Positions 21,336 through 29,113 of a DNA stretch of 64,000 bases are shown in pieces. The notes beneath the pieces were generated by a model. The model ran no database searches and was not told the origin of the DNA. It was given only the letters and a program-made list of their open reading frames with translations. How positions within the stretch are numbered: position 1 is the first letter of the stretch; each line of letters starts with the position of its first letter. Both the position numbers and the translations under genes were made by a program. Source of the DNA: a virus. The stretch lies in the IMG/VR virus record IMGVR_UViG_3300044614_001845, positions 1 through 64,000 of that record; one strand, written 5' to 3'.

Positions 21336-21584
21336 ATGCCAGAACTGCCACTTCAATCGGATCGGCGACCCAAAGGAAAGGGGCGTAACTTCACGGTAAA
21401 CATTCGCATGAGTCGTGAAGAAATCGAACAGGCTAGGCAACTCGGCGGAGGCAATGTCTCCATGGGTTTTCGCTGGGCGCTGCGCTATGCAACAGAACGC
21501 AGAATGAAGCCGATTACACTTTCAACTTTGCTAAGATCAGCAGCAGTTCTAGCCAGTGAGCTTGAATCAAAAAACCATGGCTGA
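21336..21584 (+). CDS. Hypothetical protein, possible DNA-binding
   Basis: 82 residues. SDRRPKGKGRNFTVNIRMSR followed by EEIEQARQLGGGNVSMGFRW resembles a short strand plus two helices as in ribbon-helix-helix proteins (inference). Overlaps the next gene. Confidence 0.55.
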   Translation: MPELPLQSDRRPKGKGRNFTVNIRMSREEIEQARQLGGGNVSMGFRWALRYATERRMKPITLSTLLRSAAVLASELESKNHG

Positions 21585-22083
21585 CCCTTATTTCAGAGAG
21601 CTTAGCTATCAGCCTGATTGGCTCCTTGATGAGATCAACTCAATCGACAAGGAGAAGCAAGTTTGGTCTGATCACTTTGGCTTTCATGCCATTGAACTTG
21701 ACCCAAATCTGATTCAATCAGATGCTGCGCTGAAACTCGTGCATCATGTTCAGCCAATCGCAAGGCTTGGGCTTTTGATGATACGCCCATCGAATTTCTA
21801 CAAATGGCACAGGGACAGCATTAGACAGTGCTGTCTGAACATGCTGATCAGCCAAGATCACAACAGCCATACTTTATTTGGCCAAGATCTTGACTTTCAA
21901 AACATGAGCATCGTTGAACTGAAGTATAAACCAGAAACGCTTTACTTGTTCAATAATCAAGAGCAACACTGCGTTGTTAATCTTGATGGCCCACGCTATT
22001 TATTCAGTCTTTACTTCCGCGACGAAACGCCATATCAAATAGTAAGAGATAGGCTTGCAACTGCTGGTTTGCTGAAGCCCTGA
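21577..22083 (+). CDS. 2-oxoglutarate/Fe(II) oxygenase-like protein
   Basis: 168 residues from the ATG at 21577. The jelly-roll metal motif is visible: WHRD supplies the His-x-Asp, and NNQEQHCVVN the distal His, followed by GPRYLFSLYF with the Arg expected to bind 2-oxoglutarate. Aspartyl/asparaginyl hydroxylase-like relatives modify proteins; others act on DNA bases. Several cyanophages carry such enzymes (family knowledge). Substrate unknown. Lies in the replication/nucleotide block. Confidence 0.65.
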   Translation: MADPYFRELSYQPDWLLDEINSIDKEKQVWSDHFGFHAIELDPNLIQSDAALKLVHHVQPIARLGLLMIRPSNFYKWHRDSIRQCCLNMLISQDHNSHTLFGQDLDFQNMSIVELKYKPETLYLFNNQEQHCVVNLDGPRYLFSLYFRDETPYQIVRDRLATAGLLKP

Positions 22084-22292
22084 TGAGATGCGCTAACTGC
22101 GATCACGAGCGAATCAACGTTGACAGAACATGCCGTGATACATCTGAGTCAATCCTGCGAAAACGCAAATGCCCTGAGTGTGGCTACACGGTATTCACTC
22201 TTGAGGTTGAACTTCCAGACGGGCTTGTCAAGCATGATCACAACTTTATTATGCGTCGCTTACCTGGCTGTCTTCGTGTTCACTTCTCATAA
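22083..22292 (+). CDS. NrdR-like zinc-ribbon protein
   Basis: 69 residues. CANC at the N-terminus, then SESILRKRKCPECGYTVFTL, closely resembles the zinc-ribbon domain of NrdR (CPxC...IRRRRxCxxCxxRFTTxE), the repressor of ribonucleotide reductase genes. The ATP-cone domain is absent. It could interfere with host NrdR or bind the same sites (inference). Overlaps the previous stop. Confidence 0.65.
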   Translation: MRCANCDHERINVDRTCRDTSESILRKRKCPECGYTVFTLEVELPDGLVKHDHNFIMRRLPGCLRVHFS

Positions 22293-22305
22293 TCACTAAT
22301 CACCC

Positions 22306-22659
22306 ATGACACAACAACACCCCGTCACCCCACCACCGCACCTAATAGAGCGATGGATGCAAGATCACCCCACTAAGTACGCCCTAGCCCGCCGAGCCGC
22401 CCAATGGGGCGCAAACGAAGAACTCGAAGCGTGTCGAATGGAAATTATTGATGGAGCAGGACTTTTCTACATCGACGAAACCAGCGACCGTGTTCGTTTA
22501 GCCGAAGACATCTGGACTGCTCGCCGCCCCAAGCCGCCAAGCTTGAAGAGGCAGGCGCTAGAGGCGTTAGCTCACATTCTCAATAACAGCTCTACTCAAC
22601 TTGGTGCAGACACCATCCGCCGCGCTCTTGAACAACTTCCCGATCAAGAAAACTCCTGA
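22306..22659 (+). CDS. Hypothetical protein
   Basis: 117 residues. TPPPHLIERWMQDH at the start and a C-terminal helical part (KRQALEALAHILNN, ADTIRRALEQLPD). A similar layout occurs in small cyanophage/cyanobacterial proteins; no function. Confidence 0.65.
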   Translation: MTQQHPVTPPPHLIERWMQDHPTKYALARRAAQWGANEELEACRMEIIDGAGLFYIDETSDRVRLAEDIWTARRPKPPSLKRQALEALAHILNNSSTQLGADTIRRALEQLPDQENS

Positions 22660-22664
22660 TAGCC

Positions 22665-22817
22665 ATGTCATTTTATTTTGCCTTTTTATTTTGCGCGGCC
22701 TGCGGTGCTCTTGTCATTGCTCTTACTGGCTTCGCAGTTTTTGTGTGGCTGCAGGTTCTTAATGAGCTAGAAGAGCGTCGTGTTCACAAGAGGCGGCAAC
22801 GTGAATCGCGCTTCTGA
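22665..22817 (+). CDS. Small membrane protein
   Basis: 50 residues: a hydrophobic helix (AFLFCAACGALVIALTGFAV) and a basic tail (ELEERRVHKRRQRESRF), typical inner-membrane topology with cytoplasmic C-terminus. Function unknown. Confidence 0.6.
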   Translation: MSFYFAFLFCAACGALVIALTGFAVFVWLQVLNELEERRVHKRRQRESRF

Positions 22818-22850
22818 TGTTTCAGCATCCTTGTGGTCGCTTTTACTTCT

Positions 22851-23060
22851 ATGCCCAAAAGAATTGATCTCACGGACGAGTACGCGCACAGCGGTATCGA
22901 CATCACCTGGACGCCTTCAGCTCAGCGTCTTGACTTTGGCGGGTGGTACGACTCGTTTGTCGGTCTTGAAAGCCACAGTTTCAAACTGCGCGAGTTTTTC
23001 GATGCACTTGGCATCACGGAAAAAGACTGCGCCAAAGCGTTTAAGTCTCAAGCCCAATAG
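22851..23060 (+). CDS. Hypothetical protein
   Basis: 69 residues from the ATG at 22851 (MPKRIDLTDEYAHSGIDITW...). Helical C-terminus (KLREFFDALGITEKDCAKAF). No family recognised. Confidence 0.6.
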   Translation: MPKRIDLTDEYAHSGIDITWTPSAQRLDFGGWYDSFVGLESHSFKLREFFDALGITEKDCAKAFKSQAQ

Positions 23061-23079
23061 TCGCCGTTGCTAATCCTTC

Positions 23080-23256
23080 ATGACAGAACTAGACACAAAG
23101 CTTTGCTGCGCTATTTCTCCCAACATGAAAGAACCTGTGCCAGAGGAATGGGCGCCTGAAGCGAAACGTGCATTACTTGCAATTATTGGCGACTTGAGGG
23201 ATAATGGGTATTGGCAGGCGGCTGACTACCTTCTGTCAAGCACGTCACTTCTCTAA
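23080..23256 (+). CDS. Small hypothetical protein
   Basis: 58 residues, VPEEWAPEAKRALLAIIGDL then NGYWQAADYLLSS. Intact frame filling the gap between two genes. No family recognised. Confidence 0.55.
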   Translation: MTELDTKLCCAISPNMKEPVPEEWAPEAKRALLAIIGDLRDNGYWQAADYLLSSTSLL

Positions 23257-23264
23257 TTCAGCTA

Positions 23265-24026
23265 ATGGCGCATCCTGGATCTGGCTTTTACATAAAAGAT
23301 GACAAGCAATATGCTTCAGTGAGCACTGTCCTGGGGCGCACGTCTGAATTATTCAATCCCAACAAAATGAAGGGCTTGGATATTTGGCGGCAAATGGAGC
23401 CAAACTGGCAAGAGATCATGGAGAGAGCCCAGCGTCGGGGGACAATCATTCACGCCGAAGCCGAATTATTTTTTACCGGCGATGCAGATAAACATAAATT
23501 GGATCACGCCACTATGGATGAGATCATGGAATACAACATCCATGAGTACATCTCATACTTATCGCCTGTTTTGGAACTGATTAAGTCTCAAAACTTCAAG
23601 AACGAAGTCAGCGCTCCATCATTCCTCATGGAAGAAGAGCTGTTCTGTGATCTTGGTTATGCAGGTACTGCTGACCTTCGCTTGAACTGGGACGGAAAGT
23701 ACACAATTTGGGACTGGAAAACGGTGCGCTCGTACAAAGAAGAGGGCGTCAAGAAAAAACCCAAATCCATGTCGCATTACAAAGAAGCTGAGGTTCAGAT
23801 TGCTGCATATGCACTTGCTCACAATCTTGCTGTAAAGAAAGGTGAGCTTGACAATCAGATAACTCAAGGTGTAATCTGTGTTTGCTATGACTGGCGTGAA
23901 CCACACATTCACGTTCTAGACAAGCAAGAGCTGAAAGCAAAGGCGCAAGAGTTCATCGAACGTCTTAACGCTTACTGCTCTCTTGAGAACACCTCACTCC
24001 CTAAGGCGATTAACTTCGCAATCTGA
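23265..24026 (+). CDS. PD-(D/E)XK exonuclease (RecB/Cas4-like)
   Basis: 253 residues. Motifs in order: RGTIIHAEAE (H and E of motif I), GYAGTADLRLNWDGKYTIWD with WDWKT (the D...D-x-K core near residue 140), and QIAAYALA (the QxxxY helix). This is the RecB-type nuclease fold. Beside an Erf annealing protein and SSB it probably resects ends for recombination and replication, as lambda exonuclease does. Confidence 0.85.
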   Translation: MAHPGSGFYIKDDKQYASVSTVLGRTSELFNPNKMKGLDIWRQMEPNWQEIMERAQRRGTIIHAEAELFFTGDADKHKLDHATMDEIMEYNIHEYISYLSPVLELIKSQNFKNEVSAPSFLMEEELFCDLGYAGTADLRLNWDGKYTIWDWKTVRSYKEEGVKKKPKSMSHYKEAEVQIAAYALAHNLAVKKGELDNQITQGVICVCYDWREPHIHVLDKQELKAKAQEFIERLNAYCSLENTSLPKAINFAI

Positions 24027-24028
24027 AC

Positions 24029-24379
24029 ATGCTTTCGATCACTGCCAGCGGCTACATCACAGGCGAACCAAAAGTCGAAGACACCGAGTACGGCAAACGT
24101 GCCACTATCACCATCCGTGCTAAAACCAGCAACGGCAAACAAACCCATTACATCAACGCCGTTTTCTACGGAAAGCGAATTGAGACTGTTTGCAAATATA
24201 TGGCAGATGGGCGCCAGGTATCAATTATCGGGTCCGTAAGGCAAATGAGTGGCAAAAAGAAAAATGATGGCACAGAGTATTCCTCTATTTACATGGATGC
24301 CAGTGATTTCAGCCTGCCAGAGCTGAACGGTGGAGATCCTGATCGCCGCAAACCTATTGATGAGGAGGTTGCGTTCTGA
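24029..24379 (+). CDS. ssb: Single-stranded DNA-binding protein
   Basis: 116 residues. OB-fold pattern of SSB: SITASGYITGEPKVEDTEYG, HYINAVFYGKRIETVCKYMA, then GRQVSIIGSVRQMSG. The acidic-tail tip differs from the bacterial DIPF, ending IDEEVAF. Binds single strands at the fork and during Erf annealing. Two bases after the nuclease gene, before a terminator. Confidence 0.9.
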   Translation: MLSITASGYITGEPKVEDTEYGKRATITIRAKTSNGKQTHYINAVFYGKRIETVCKYMADGRQVSIIGSVRQMSGKKKNDGTEYSSIYMDASDFSLPELNGGDPDRRKPIDEEVAF

Positions 24380-24394
24380 TTCACTTGGCATGAT

Positions 24395-24426
24395 GGCTGG
24401 GTTTGATGGTTTTTTCCCAGCCTTTT
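24395..24426 (+). terminator. Intrinsic terminator after ssb
   Basis: Arms GGCTGGG (24395-24401) and CCCAGCC (24416-24422), followed by TTTT, 16 nt after the ssb stop. Confidence 0.85.
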
Positions 24427-24581
24427 ACCTCCCTTGCGTTGACACTGCTACTGCTCGGGCCAAGTGGTAGAACAACGGTAATGCGCTGTAAGAGTTGGGT
24501 CTTGTCTAAGAGCAAGGCGGTACCAGCCAGTCATGGCTTCTGGGCCTTGTCAAGGTAAAATGTCAGTAAGTCCAAGACTTG
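24427..24581 (+). other. Structured spacer between two terminators
   Basis: No gene seen. It starts with TTGACA (24439-24444) but has no good -10 at 17 nt. It contains hairpins GTCTTG/CAAGGC and CCAGCC/GGC..CTGG and a stretch reminiscent of a tRNA D-arm, then ends at a terminator-like hairpin at 24582-24603. It could give a small RNA of about 130-150 nt; evidence is structural only. Confidence 0.3.
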
Positions 24582-24608
24582 AAAGCTCCCGAAAGGGGGC
24601 TTTCTTGT
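24582..24608 (+). terminator. Terminator-like hairpin upstream of dNMP kinase
   Basis: A 9-bp stem (AAAGCTCCC with GGGGGCTTT), GAAA loop, then a short TTTCTT tail. Lies 27 nt before the kinase start. Confidence 0.65.
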
Positions 24609-24634
24609 ATCATGCAGTCGTCAGTGTTTTTGTT

Positions 24635-25189
24635 ATGGCACGCCTGATCGGACTTTACAGTCCCGCCCCTCAATCAGGAAAAACATTTACAGCGAATGTC
24701 CTAACTCAGTACGGCTATCGCTCAATGAGCTTTGCCGAGCCAATCAAGCGAATGGCAGCTGAGTTCATCATGTCTTTCGGCTACACAAAAGACCAAGCGC
24801 TTCGGTTTGTGTGGGCTGACAAGGAAAAAGAAATCGCAGAGATCAAAACAACAGCACGTTATATTCTTCAAACACTTGGAACGGAGTGGGGGCGCAAGTG
24901 CATATCGAATGAGCTGTGGACTGAGTGCATGATGTATCGAATTGCGTCTTGCTTGAGAGACAAAGATTGCAGTATCGTGATTGACGATGTTCGATTTGTT
25001 AACGAAGCCGAAACAATCAAAGGAATGGGCGGCGAGATGTGGATGATTATTCGCCCGTCAGCAACAAATTCAACAAAGCACGAATCAGAAGGCGGACTTG
25101 ATAAGTGGGAGCACTTTGATCATGTCATCATTAACGATGGAACCATCGCTGACATGCGTAAAAAGGTTGACGAGTGCGCTAAATGCTAA
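24635..25189 (+). CDS. Deoxynucleoside monophosphate kinase-like
   Basis: 184 residues from the ATG at 24635; an in-frame ATG at 24533 lies before a terminator hairpin and is unlikely. LIGLYSPAPQSGKTFTANVL holds a P-loop variant (SPAPQSGKT). RYILQTLGTEWGRK and SIVIDDVRFVNEAETIKGMG match the phage dNMP kinase family that turns dNMPs into dNDPs. Fits the MazG and dCTP deaminase-like genes downstream. Confidence 0.75.
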   Translation: MARLIGLYSPAPQSGKTFTANVLTQYGYRSMSFAEPIKRMAAEFIMSFGYTKDQALRFVWADKEKEIAEIKTTARYILQTLGTEWGRKCISNELWTECMMYRIASCLRDKDCSIVIDDVRFVNEAETIKGMGGEMWMIIRPSATNSTKHESEGGLDKWEHFDHVIINDGTIADMRKKVDECAKC

Positions 25190-25920
25190 AAGACAGAAGT
25201 GACGAATTTTATGGGGCGCGACTTGTAGCTGACGCTCGATTGCACCTAGGCGCCATCGTCAACAACGAAAGCTCAGAAGCTTTCTTCGTTACAATGTGCA
25301 AAATAATCAAGAATGAATTTTATCTTGGCTACAAGACTTTCACGGGTAAAGAGATAAAGCTGTCTGGGATGAAGGATTTCATCTTTAATTCAAATTATGG
25401 CCTGGGCATAAAACGAGAAACGATGCCAACTTTCTTGGCGAATTGCGCAAAAGCGGCAGTCAAAGACAAGACTCAGGCGCAGTGTGCAAAAAGATTTGTT
25501 AAGTGGCTGGGCGAACAGCACGATAAATACGATCTTCCGCACGAGTATCTTGAATATAGAAGAATTGACGCTTACATCAATGCAAAATACAAGGCAAACA
25601 AGCAGGAGAAATGGAGAAGAATAAACCTGCTCACTAGGATTTACAATCAGTACCCAGGGTATTTACAGGAAATAGGCGCAGAAAGAAAGTACAAGGATAT
25701 TACAGATTGCGCACAAGACCTTGGCTTTTGGGAAAAGAAAGAACGACTCAAGCCACTTTCCCTCTACAAGCATCCAACTATTTTGCAAGTAGAGGATCTA
25801 GCGAAAGCGCTCAGCAAACGCCTTGACAGAAAGAAGCGTCGTGTTTTAATCGCTAAGCTAATTGAAATCTACAAACAGGAGCCACCTGTAAGTGACGGCG
25901 AATTTGGTGACGACACTTGA
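25183..25920 (+). CDS. Hypothetical basic protein
   Basis: 245 residues, overlaps the kinase by seven bases. Highly basic and helical (NAKYKANKQEKWRRINLLTR, ALSKRLDRKKRRVLIAKLIE). It may bind DNA given its place before RusA; no family recognised. Confidence 0.6.
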   Translation: MLKDRSDEFYGARLVADARLHLGAIVNNESSEAFFVTMCKIIKNEFYLGYKTFTGKEIKLSGMKDFIFNSNYGLGIKRETMPTFLANCAKAAVKDKTQAQCAKRFVKWLGEQHDKYDLPHEYLEYRRIDAYINAKYKANKQEKWRRINLLTRIYNQYPGYLQEIGAERKYKDITDCAQDLGFWEKKERLKPLSLYKHPTILQVEDLAKALSKRLDRKKRRVLIAKLIEIYKQEPPVSDGEFGDDT

Positions 25921-26431
25921 ACAGTGCTCCATTCAGTCCTATTCCTTCTTTGTCGCAGGCAAACCTGAAACGCAGGGCTCCAAAAGCGCTTTTGGGCGTG
26001 CCTACACGGACCGGGAAGGGCGTCAGAAAGTCGCAGTTGCAATGGTGGAGCAGTCGAAAGGACTCTATGCCTGGAGGGCCTCTATCGGGCGAATGGCAAC
26101 GCTGATGCGCCCAAGAGACTGGCAGACAGATGGCATCTATCTACTGTCAGCATTATTTTGTATGCCCCGCCCCAAAATTCATTTTAATAGTAAGGGCGAA
26201 TTGAAACAAAACGCCCCAGTCTTTCATTCCGTGAAGGGCGATGCAGACAAGCTGTTGAGAGCCTGTGGTGACGCATTGACAAAAATATGTTACGATGACG
26301 ACGCTTTGATTGTCGCCGCCACGTCCATGAAGGTTTTTTGTGACCCACAGGACGGCCCCGGCGCACACATCAAGATCTGTCGTCTGGATCAAACAGCAGC
26401 GTCAGCAATGATGCTTGCTCTTAAACCCTGA
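25892..26431 (+). CDS. rusA: RusA-like Holliday junction resolvase
   Basis: 179 residues from a GTG; another GTG at 25907 is possible. SFFVAGKPETQGSK at the start and KGDADKLLRACGDALTKICY followed by DDDALIV carry the family's acidic residues (D.D....K...DAL......DD). RusA cuts branched DNA made by phage recombination and before packaging. Overlaps the previous gene by 29 bases. Confidence 0.87.
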   Translation: MTANLVTTLEQCSIQSYSFFVAGKPETQGSKSAFGRAYTDREGRQKVAVAMVEQSKGLYAWRASIGRMATLMRPRDWQTDGIYLLSALFCMPRPKIHFNSKGELKQNAPVFHSVKGDADKLLRACGDALTKICYDDDALIVAATSMKVFCDPQDGPGAHIKICRLDQTAASAMMLALKP

Positions 26432-26436
26432 CGACG

Positions 26437-26478
26437 ACTTGTTGCAAGATTGCGCTTCGTGTGCTAACTTGCACAAGT
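26437..26478 (+). promoter_or_regulatory. cyAbrB promoter with two palindromic boxes
   Basis: TTGCAA (26442-26447), 17 nt, TAACTT (26465-26470). Two similar palindromes, ACTTGTTGCAAG (26437-26448) and ACTTGCACAAGT (26467-26478), cover the -35 and -10 exactly 30 bp apart, as expected for a dimeric regulator binding one face. Autoregulation is the simplest reading (inference). Confidence 0.6.
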
Positions 26479-26493
26479 CATCACCACGCCTTC

Positions 26494-27042
26494 ATGGCAC
26501 GCAAAAAACAGGACGCGCAAGCTGTCCTAGACCACACCGAACTAGACGCCACCCAAATGCCTACCGAAGCTGCTGTCCTGGAAACTGAAACCAGCGAAGC
26601 CACCAAGTCAAACAAAGTGAAAGTAAGCGGCGAACGCAAAGTCGGCCAAGAGCTGCTTGATTTCGTGCAAGCCAATCAGAGCCTGCCCCCTGAGGATCTG
26701 GCTTTTGGCGCTGGCTACTACACCAAGGAGACCGACTCCGAGACCGGCGAAACCAGCACCCGCCTGCACAAGAACGAGTTCTTCAAGGCCGTTACCGAAG
26801 CCAGCACCGGCATCGCTTTTGTTCCTACAAAGCGTGCCTTCACTGCTCGTCGTGGTCGCGCCCCGATCATCACTGTCGGCAAGACCGGCAACTGTGTTGT
26901 TGGCGCTCGTCATGCAACCATCGCTGGCTTTGCTCCTGGCAGCAAAGTGACCGTGACTGCAGAAGAGGGCAAGATTGTTCTGACTCCCTGCGGCGACAGC
27001 GATTCTGCTGACGAAGGCGCTGACGAAGATCTCGACATCTGA
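26494..27042 (+). CDS. cyAbrB-type transcription regulator
   Basis: 182 residues from the ATG at 26494. Acidic N-terminal tail, then a conserved helical domain (QELLDFVQANQSLPPEDLAF, GAGYYT, LHKNEFFKAVTEA). The swapped-hairpin AbrB domain follows: ARRGRAPIITVGKTGNCVVG ... GFAPGSKVTVTAEEGKIVL. This two-part layout is that of cyAbrB, global regulators of nitrogen and carbon genes in cyanobacteria (family knowledge). It has its own promoter and terminator, so it is expressed as a single-gene unit. A phage copy could reprogramme host metabolism or control phage genes (inference). Confidence 0.8.
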   Translation: MARKKQDAQAVLDHTELDATQMPTEAAVLETETSEATKSNKVKVSGERKVGQELLDFVQANQSLPPEDLAFGAGYYTKETDSETGETSTRLHKNEFFKAVTEASTGIAFVPTKRAFTARRGRAPIITVGKTGNCVVGARHATIAGFAPGSKVTVTAEEGKIVLTPCGDSDSADEGADEDLDI

Positions 27043-27063
27043 TCCTTCCTTCAACACGCAACG

Positions 27064-27090
27064 GCCTCGCCTCGGCGGGGCTTTTCTTTT
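27064..27090 (+). terminator. Intrinsic terminator after the cyAbrB gene
   Basis: A 7-bp GC-rich stem (GCCTCGC with GCGGGGC), CTCG loop, then CTTTTCTTTT. Confidence 0.9.
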
Positions 27091-27102
27091 AACTTCACTC
27101 GC

Positions 27103-27513
27103 ATGTCTAACCAAGAAGACACAGCTGGCGTCATTCTCGCTGGCGGAATTGCAATCATTGGTATTGCAATCATTGGCCTAGGAATTTGGGCCTTGCCGCA
27201 AATCGGTGTTTATAACCGCACACTGGCAGGCAAGGCAGCGTTGATGGAAGCCGAAAGCACCAGACAGGTGCGAGTTCTGGAAGCAAAGGCGAAGAAAGAT
27301 TCAGCCTCTCTTGAGGCAGAGGCGGAGGTTGAACGCGCCAAAGGTGTCGCAGAGGCTAACAAAATCATTGGCGACTCCCTCAAAGACAATCCACGTTACC
27401 TTCAATATCTTTACATCACTGGTCTGCAGGAGGGAAGCGAAAAAGGCAATCGCACCATTTATGTCCCCACCGAAGGCGGCCTTCCTATTCCTACTCTTGG
27501 CATTGAAAAATGA
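27103..27513 (+). CDS. Membrane-anchored band-7-like protein
   Basis: 136 residues. A hydrophobic helix at 9-34 (VILAGGIAIIGIAIIGLGIW), then an Ala/Glu-rich coiled coil (EAESTRQVRVLEAKAKKDSA, AEVERAKGVAEANKIIGD). The end, with NRTIYVPTEGGLPIP, resembles the C-terminal part of stomatin/prohibitin proteins. The core SPFH domain is absent. Role unknown. Four-base overlap with mazG. Confidence 0.65.
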   Translation: MSNQEDTAGVILAGGIAIIGIAIIGLGIWALPQIGVYNRTLAGKAALMEAESTRQVRVLEAKAKKDSASLEAEAEVERAKGVAEANKIIGDSLKDNPRYLQYLYITGLQEGSEKGNRTIYVPTEGGLPIPTLGIEK

Positions 27514-27911
27514 CATCGCTACAGAAACAGGCGCAACAGTGGAGAGAGGCTTTTGAAGTCAAAAGCGACAACAAAAAGGGCAGCGCTCAATACAATCTGC
27601 AGCTCAACTTAATTGCAGAGGAGTTCACAGAAGTATTTGAGGCGTTCAATCAATTAATACAGGACGACCTTGACACGCATGTGGATTTACTGAAAGAACT
27701 TGCTGACCTTGTTTTTGTCTGCTATCAGGCGGCTGAAAACATGGGCTGGGATCTTGATGAAACAATGCAACGAGTGTTTGACAGCAATATGAGCAAGCTT
27801 GACAATGAAGGCCGTCCGATTCGCAATGAGTCGGGCAAGGTTCTAAAAGGGCCAAATTATCAGCCGCCCAATCTACTCGATTTGGTTCAAAATGAACAGA
27901 TCGCCAGCTGA
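27510..27911 (+). CDS. mazG: MazG-like nucleotide pyrophosphohydrolase
   Basis: 133 residues. EEFTEVFEAFNQL and KELADLVFVCYQAAENMGW give the EExxE...ExxD metal-binding helices of the all-alpha NTP pyrophosphatases. A C-terminal extension (NEGRPIRNESGKVLKGPNYQ, PPNL) is typical of phage MazG. Hydrolyses (d)NTPs; in cyanophages proposed to tune ppGpp or recycle host nucleotides. Next to other nucleotide-pool genes. Confidence 0.85.
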   Translation: MTSLQKQAQQWREAFEVKSDNKKGSAQYNLQLNLIAEEFTEVFEAFNQLIQDDLDTHVDLLKELADLVFVCYQAAENMGWDLDETMQRVFDSNMSKLDNEGRPIRNESGKVLKGPNYQPPNLLDLVQNEQIAS

Positions 27912-28035
27912 TCTTCTTTGTTTTTTGATTACAGCATTTACCATCGCATTAATTTCTCGTGAGATCGTTGTCTATTCAACCAACACCAAAAACACGGAAG
28001 TTCTTCTTCCACTTTCCACTACTCAACATAATTGA
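27892..28035 (+). CDS. Small membrane protein
   Basis: 47 residues: hydrophobic helix (LLCFLITAFTIALIS) then a polar C-terminus. Overlaps the mazG end by 20 bases. No family recognised. Confidence 0.5.
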   Translation: MNRSPADLLCFLITAFTIALISREIVVYSTNTKNTEVLLPLSTTQHN

Positions 28036-28130
28036 GTGTTTCAACGCCCTGTCAGAGGTGGATGCTCGACATCAATTGATCAACAGTCGCTTCGCTCCCT
28101 ACTACGGTCAAGCCGTTCTGCTCACGGCGG

Positions 28131-28286
28131 ATGACGGACGCTGAAGCCGATGCCATCATTGATCGGGTCTGGCAGTCGGAGGCTTCTCTGACGGCTAACC
28201 TCAGAGCCCTAGTGCGTGCTGCCGCCTGTTATGGATGGCGGTGCGCCCAGGCTGCTCGCTGGATCGAAAAACACTCAACTCGCTGA
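28131..28286 (+). CDS. Small hypothetical protein
   Basis: 51 residues (DAEADAIIDRVWQSEASLTA, NLRALVRAA then CYGWRCAQAARWIEKH). Two-helix appearance. A frame running 27959-28144 just upstream is probably chance. No family recognised. Confidence 0.5.
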   Translation: MTDAEADAIIDRVWQSEASLTANLRALVRAAACYGWRCAQAARWIEKHSTR

Positions 28287-28288
28287 TC

Positions 28289-28438
28289 ATGGTTAATCCG
28301 ATTGAAGAGCAAAAGCGACAAGATCGCTTAGAAGCCTGGTACGAAAACGACGGGCGGAACGATAAAAATCACCCCATGTACTCTCTTTATACGGGACTCG
28401 CGGCTAAGTACATGAACAAGGAGCAAGCAGATGCCTGA
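28289..28438 (+). CDS. Small acidic protein
   Basis: 49 residues from the ATG at 28289 (MVNPIEEQKRQDRLEAWYEN...). Overlaps the next gene by eight bases. I associate the sequence style with cyanophage small proteins; no function. Confidence 0.55.
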   Translation: MVNPIEEQKRQDRLEAWYENDGRNDKNHPMYSLYTGLAAKYMNKEQADA

Positions 28439-28589
28439 TTCAATCAACCTGGAAGAACTCTTTCAGCAGTACTGGAAAGATTCTTTCCCATTTGCGCCCG
28501 CGAATAAGCAAAGCGCAGCCTCACACGTCGCTTTTGCTCAGTACGCAATCATGCAAGTAGAGGCATTGCGAAAAGAGAAAGATCAATGA
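28431..28589 (+). CDS. Small conserved-type phage protein
   Basis: 52 residues: LEELFQQYWKDSFPFAPANK then SHVAFAQYAIMQVEALRKEK. The order (L..LF..YW...P.AP.N.Q....H.AF...) is one I recognise from phage genomes, function unknown. ATGA overlap with the dCTP deaminase-like gene. Confidence 0.65.
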   Translation: MPDSINLEELFQQYWKDSFPFAPANKQSAASHVAFAQYAIMQVEALRKEKDQ

Positions 28590-29113
28590 TTTTACATGAC
28601 GCTGAGATCGAGCGGCTATGCAAAGAAGAGGCAATGATCTTGCCTTATGAGCCAGAGCAGCTCAATCCTGCTAGCTACGACGTGCGATTGAGCGATCAGC
28701 TCATGATTGAATCAGTCGCAACTCAAGAGTTCATTCGGACGCCTATATCTGGATTCACCAAAGAGAATCCATGGTTGCTGCGTCCAGGGCAGTTTTGTCT
28801 TGGATGCACAGAGGAGCTATTGAACATGCCGGAGGACGTTGCTGGGCAGTTTGCGTTGAAGTCCAGCAGAGGGAGAGAGGGCTACTCTCATGCTCTCAGC
28901 GCCTTCATTGATCCTGGCTTTCACGGAAGCCGTCTAACGCTTGAGTTGCACAACATCAGGCAGGTACATCCGATTCCCTTGTATCCGGGAATGCTTATCG
29001 GGCAGATTGTATTTCAAAAGATGCTCGACACCCCACTTGTTAGCTACAAGCAAAAGGGGCACTATAACTTTAATGCAACTGTAATGCCTAGTATTTGGGC
29101 GCAGTCAAGCTAA
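28586..29113 (+). CDS. dcd: dCTP deaminase-like protein
   Basis: 175 residues. PEQLNPASYDVRLSDQL, RPGQFCLGCTEELLNMPEDV, ALKSSRGREGYSHALSAFID followed by PGFHGSRLTLELHN follow the Dcd/dUTPase trimer fold closely. The SSxxR and (A)xxxDPGF motifs are present. It makes dUTP from dCTP as a step to dTTP. Completes a set with the dNMP kinase and MazG. Confidence 0.85.
   Translation: MILHDAEIERLCKEEAMILPYEPEQLNPASYDVRLSDQLMIESVATQEFIRTPISGFTKENPWLLRPGQFCLGCTEELLNMPEDVAGQFALKSSRGREGYSHALSAFIDPGFHGSRLTLELHNIRQVHPIPLYPGMLIGQIVFQKMLDTPLVSYKQKGHYNFNATVMPSIWAQSS

Noticed and set aside
24455-24550. Possible tRNA
   Set aside because: A D-arm-like stretch is present, but no T-loop, acceptor pairing or proper 7-nt anticodon loop could be found.
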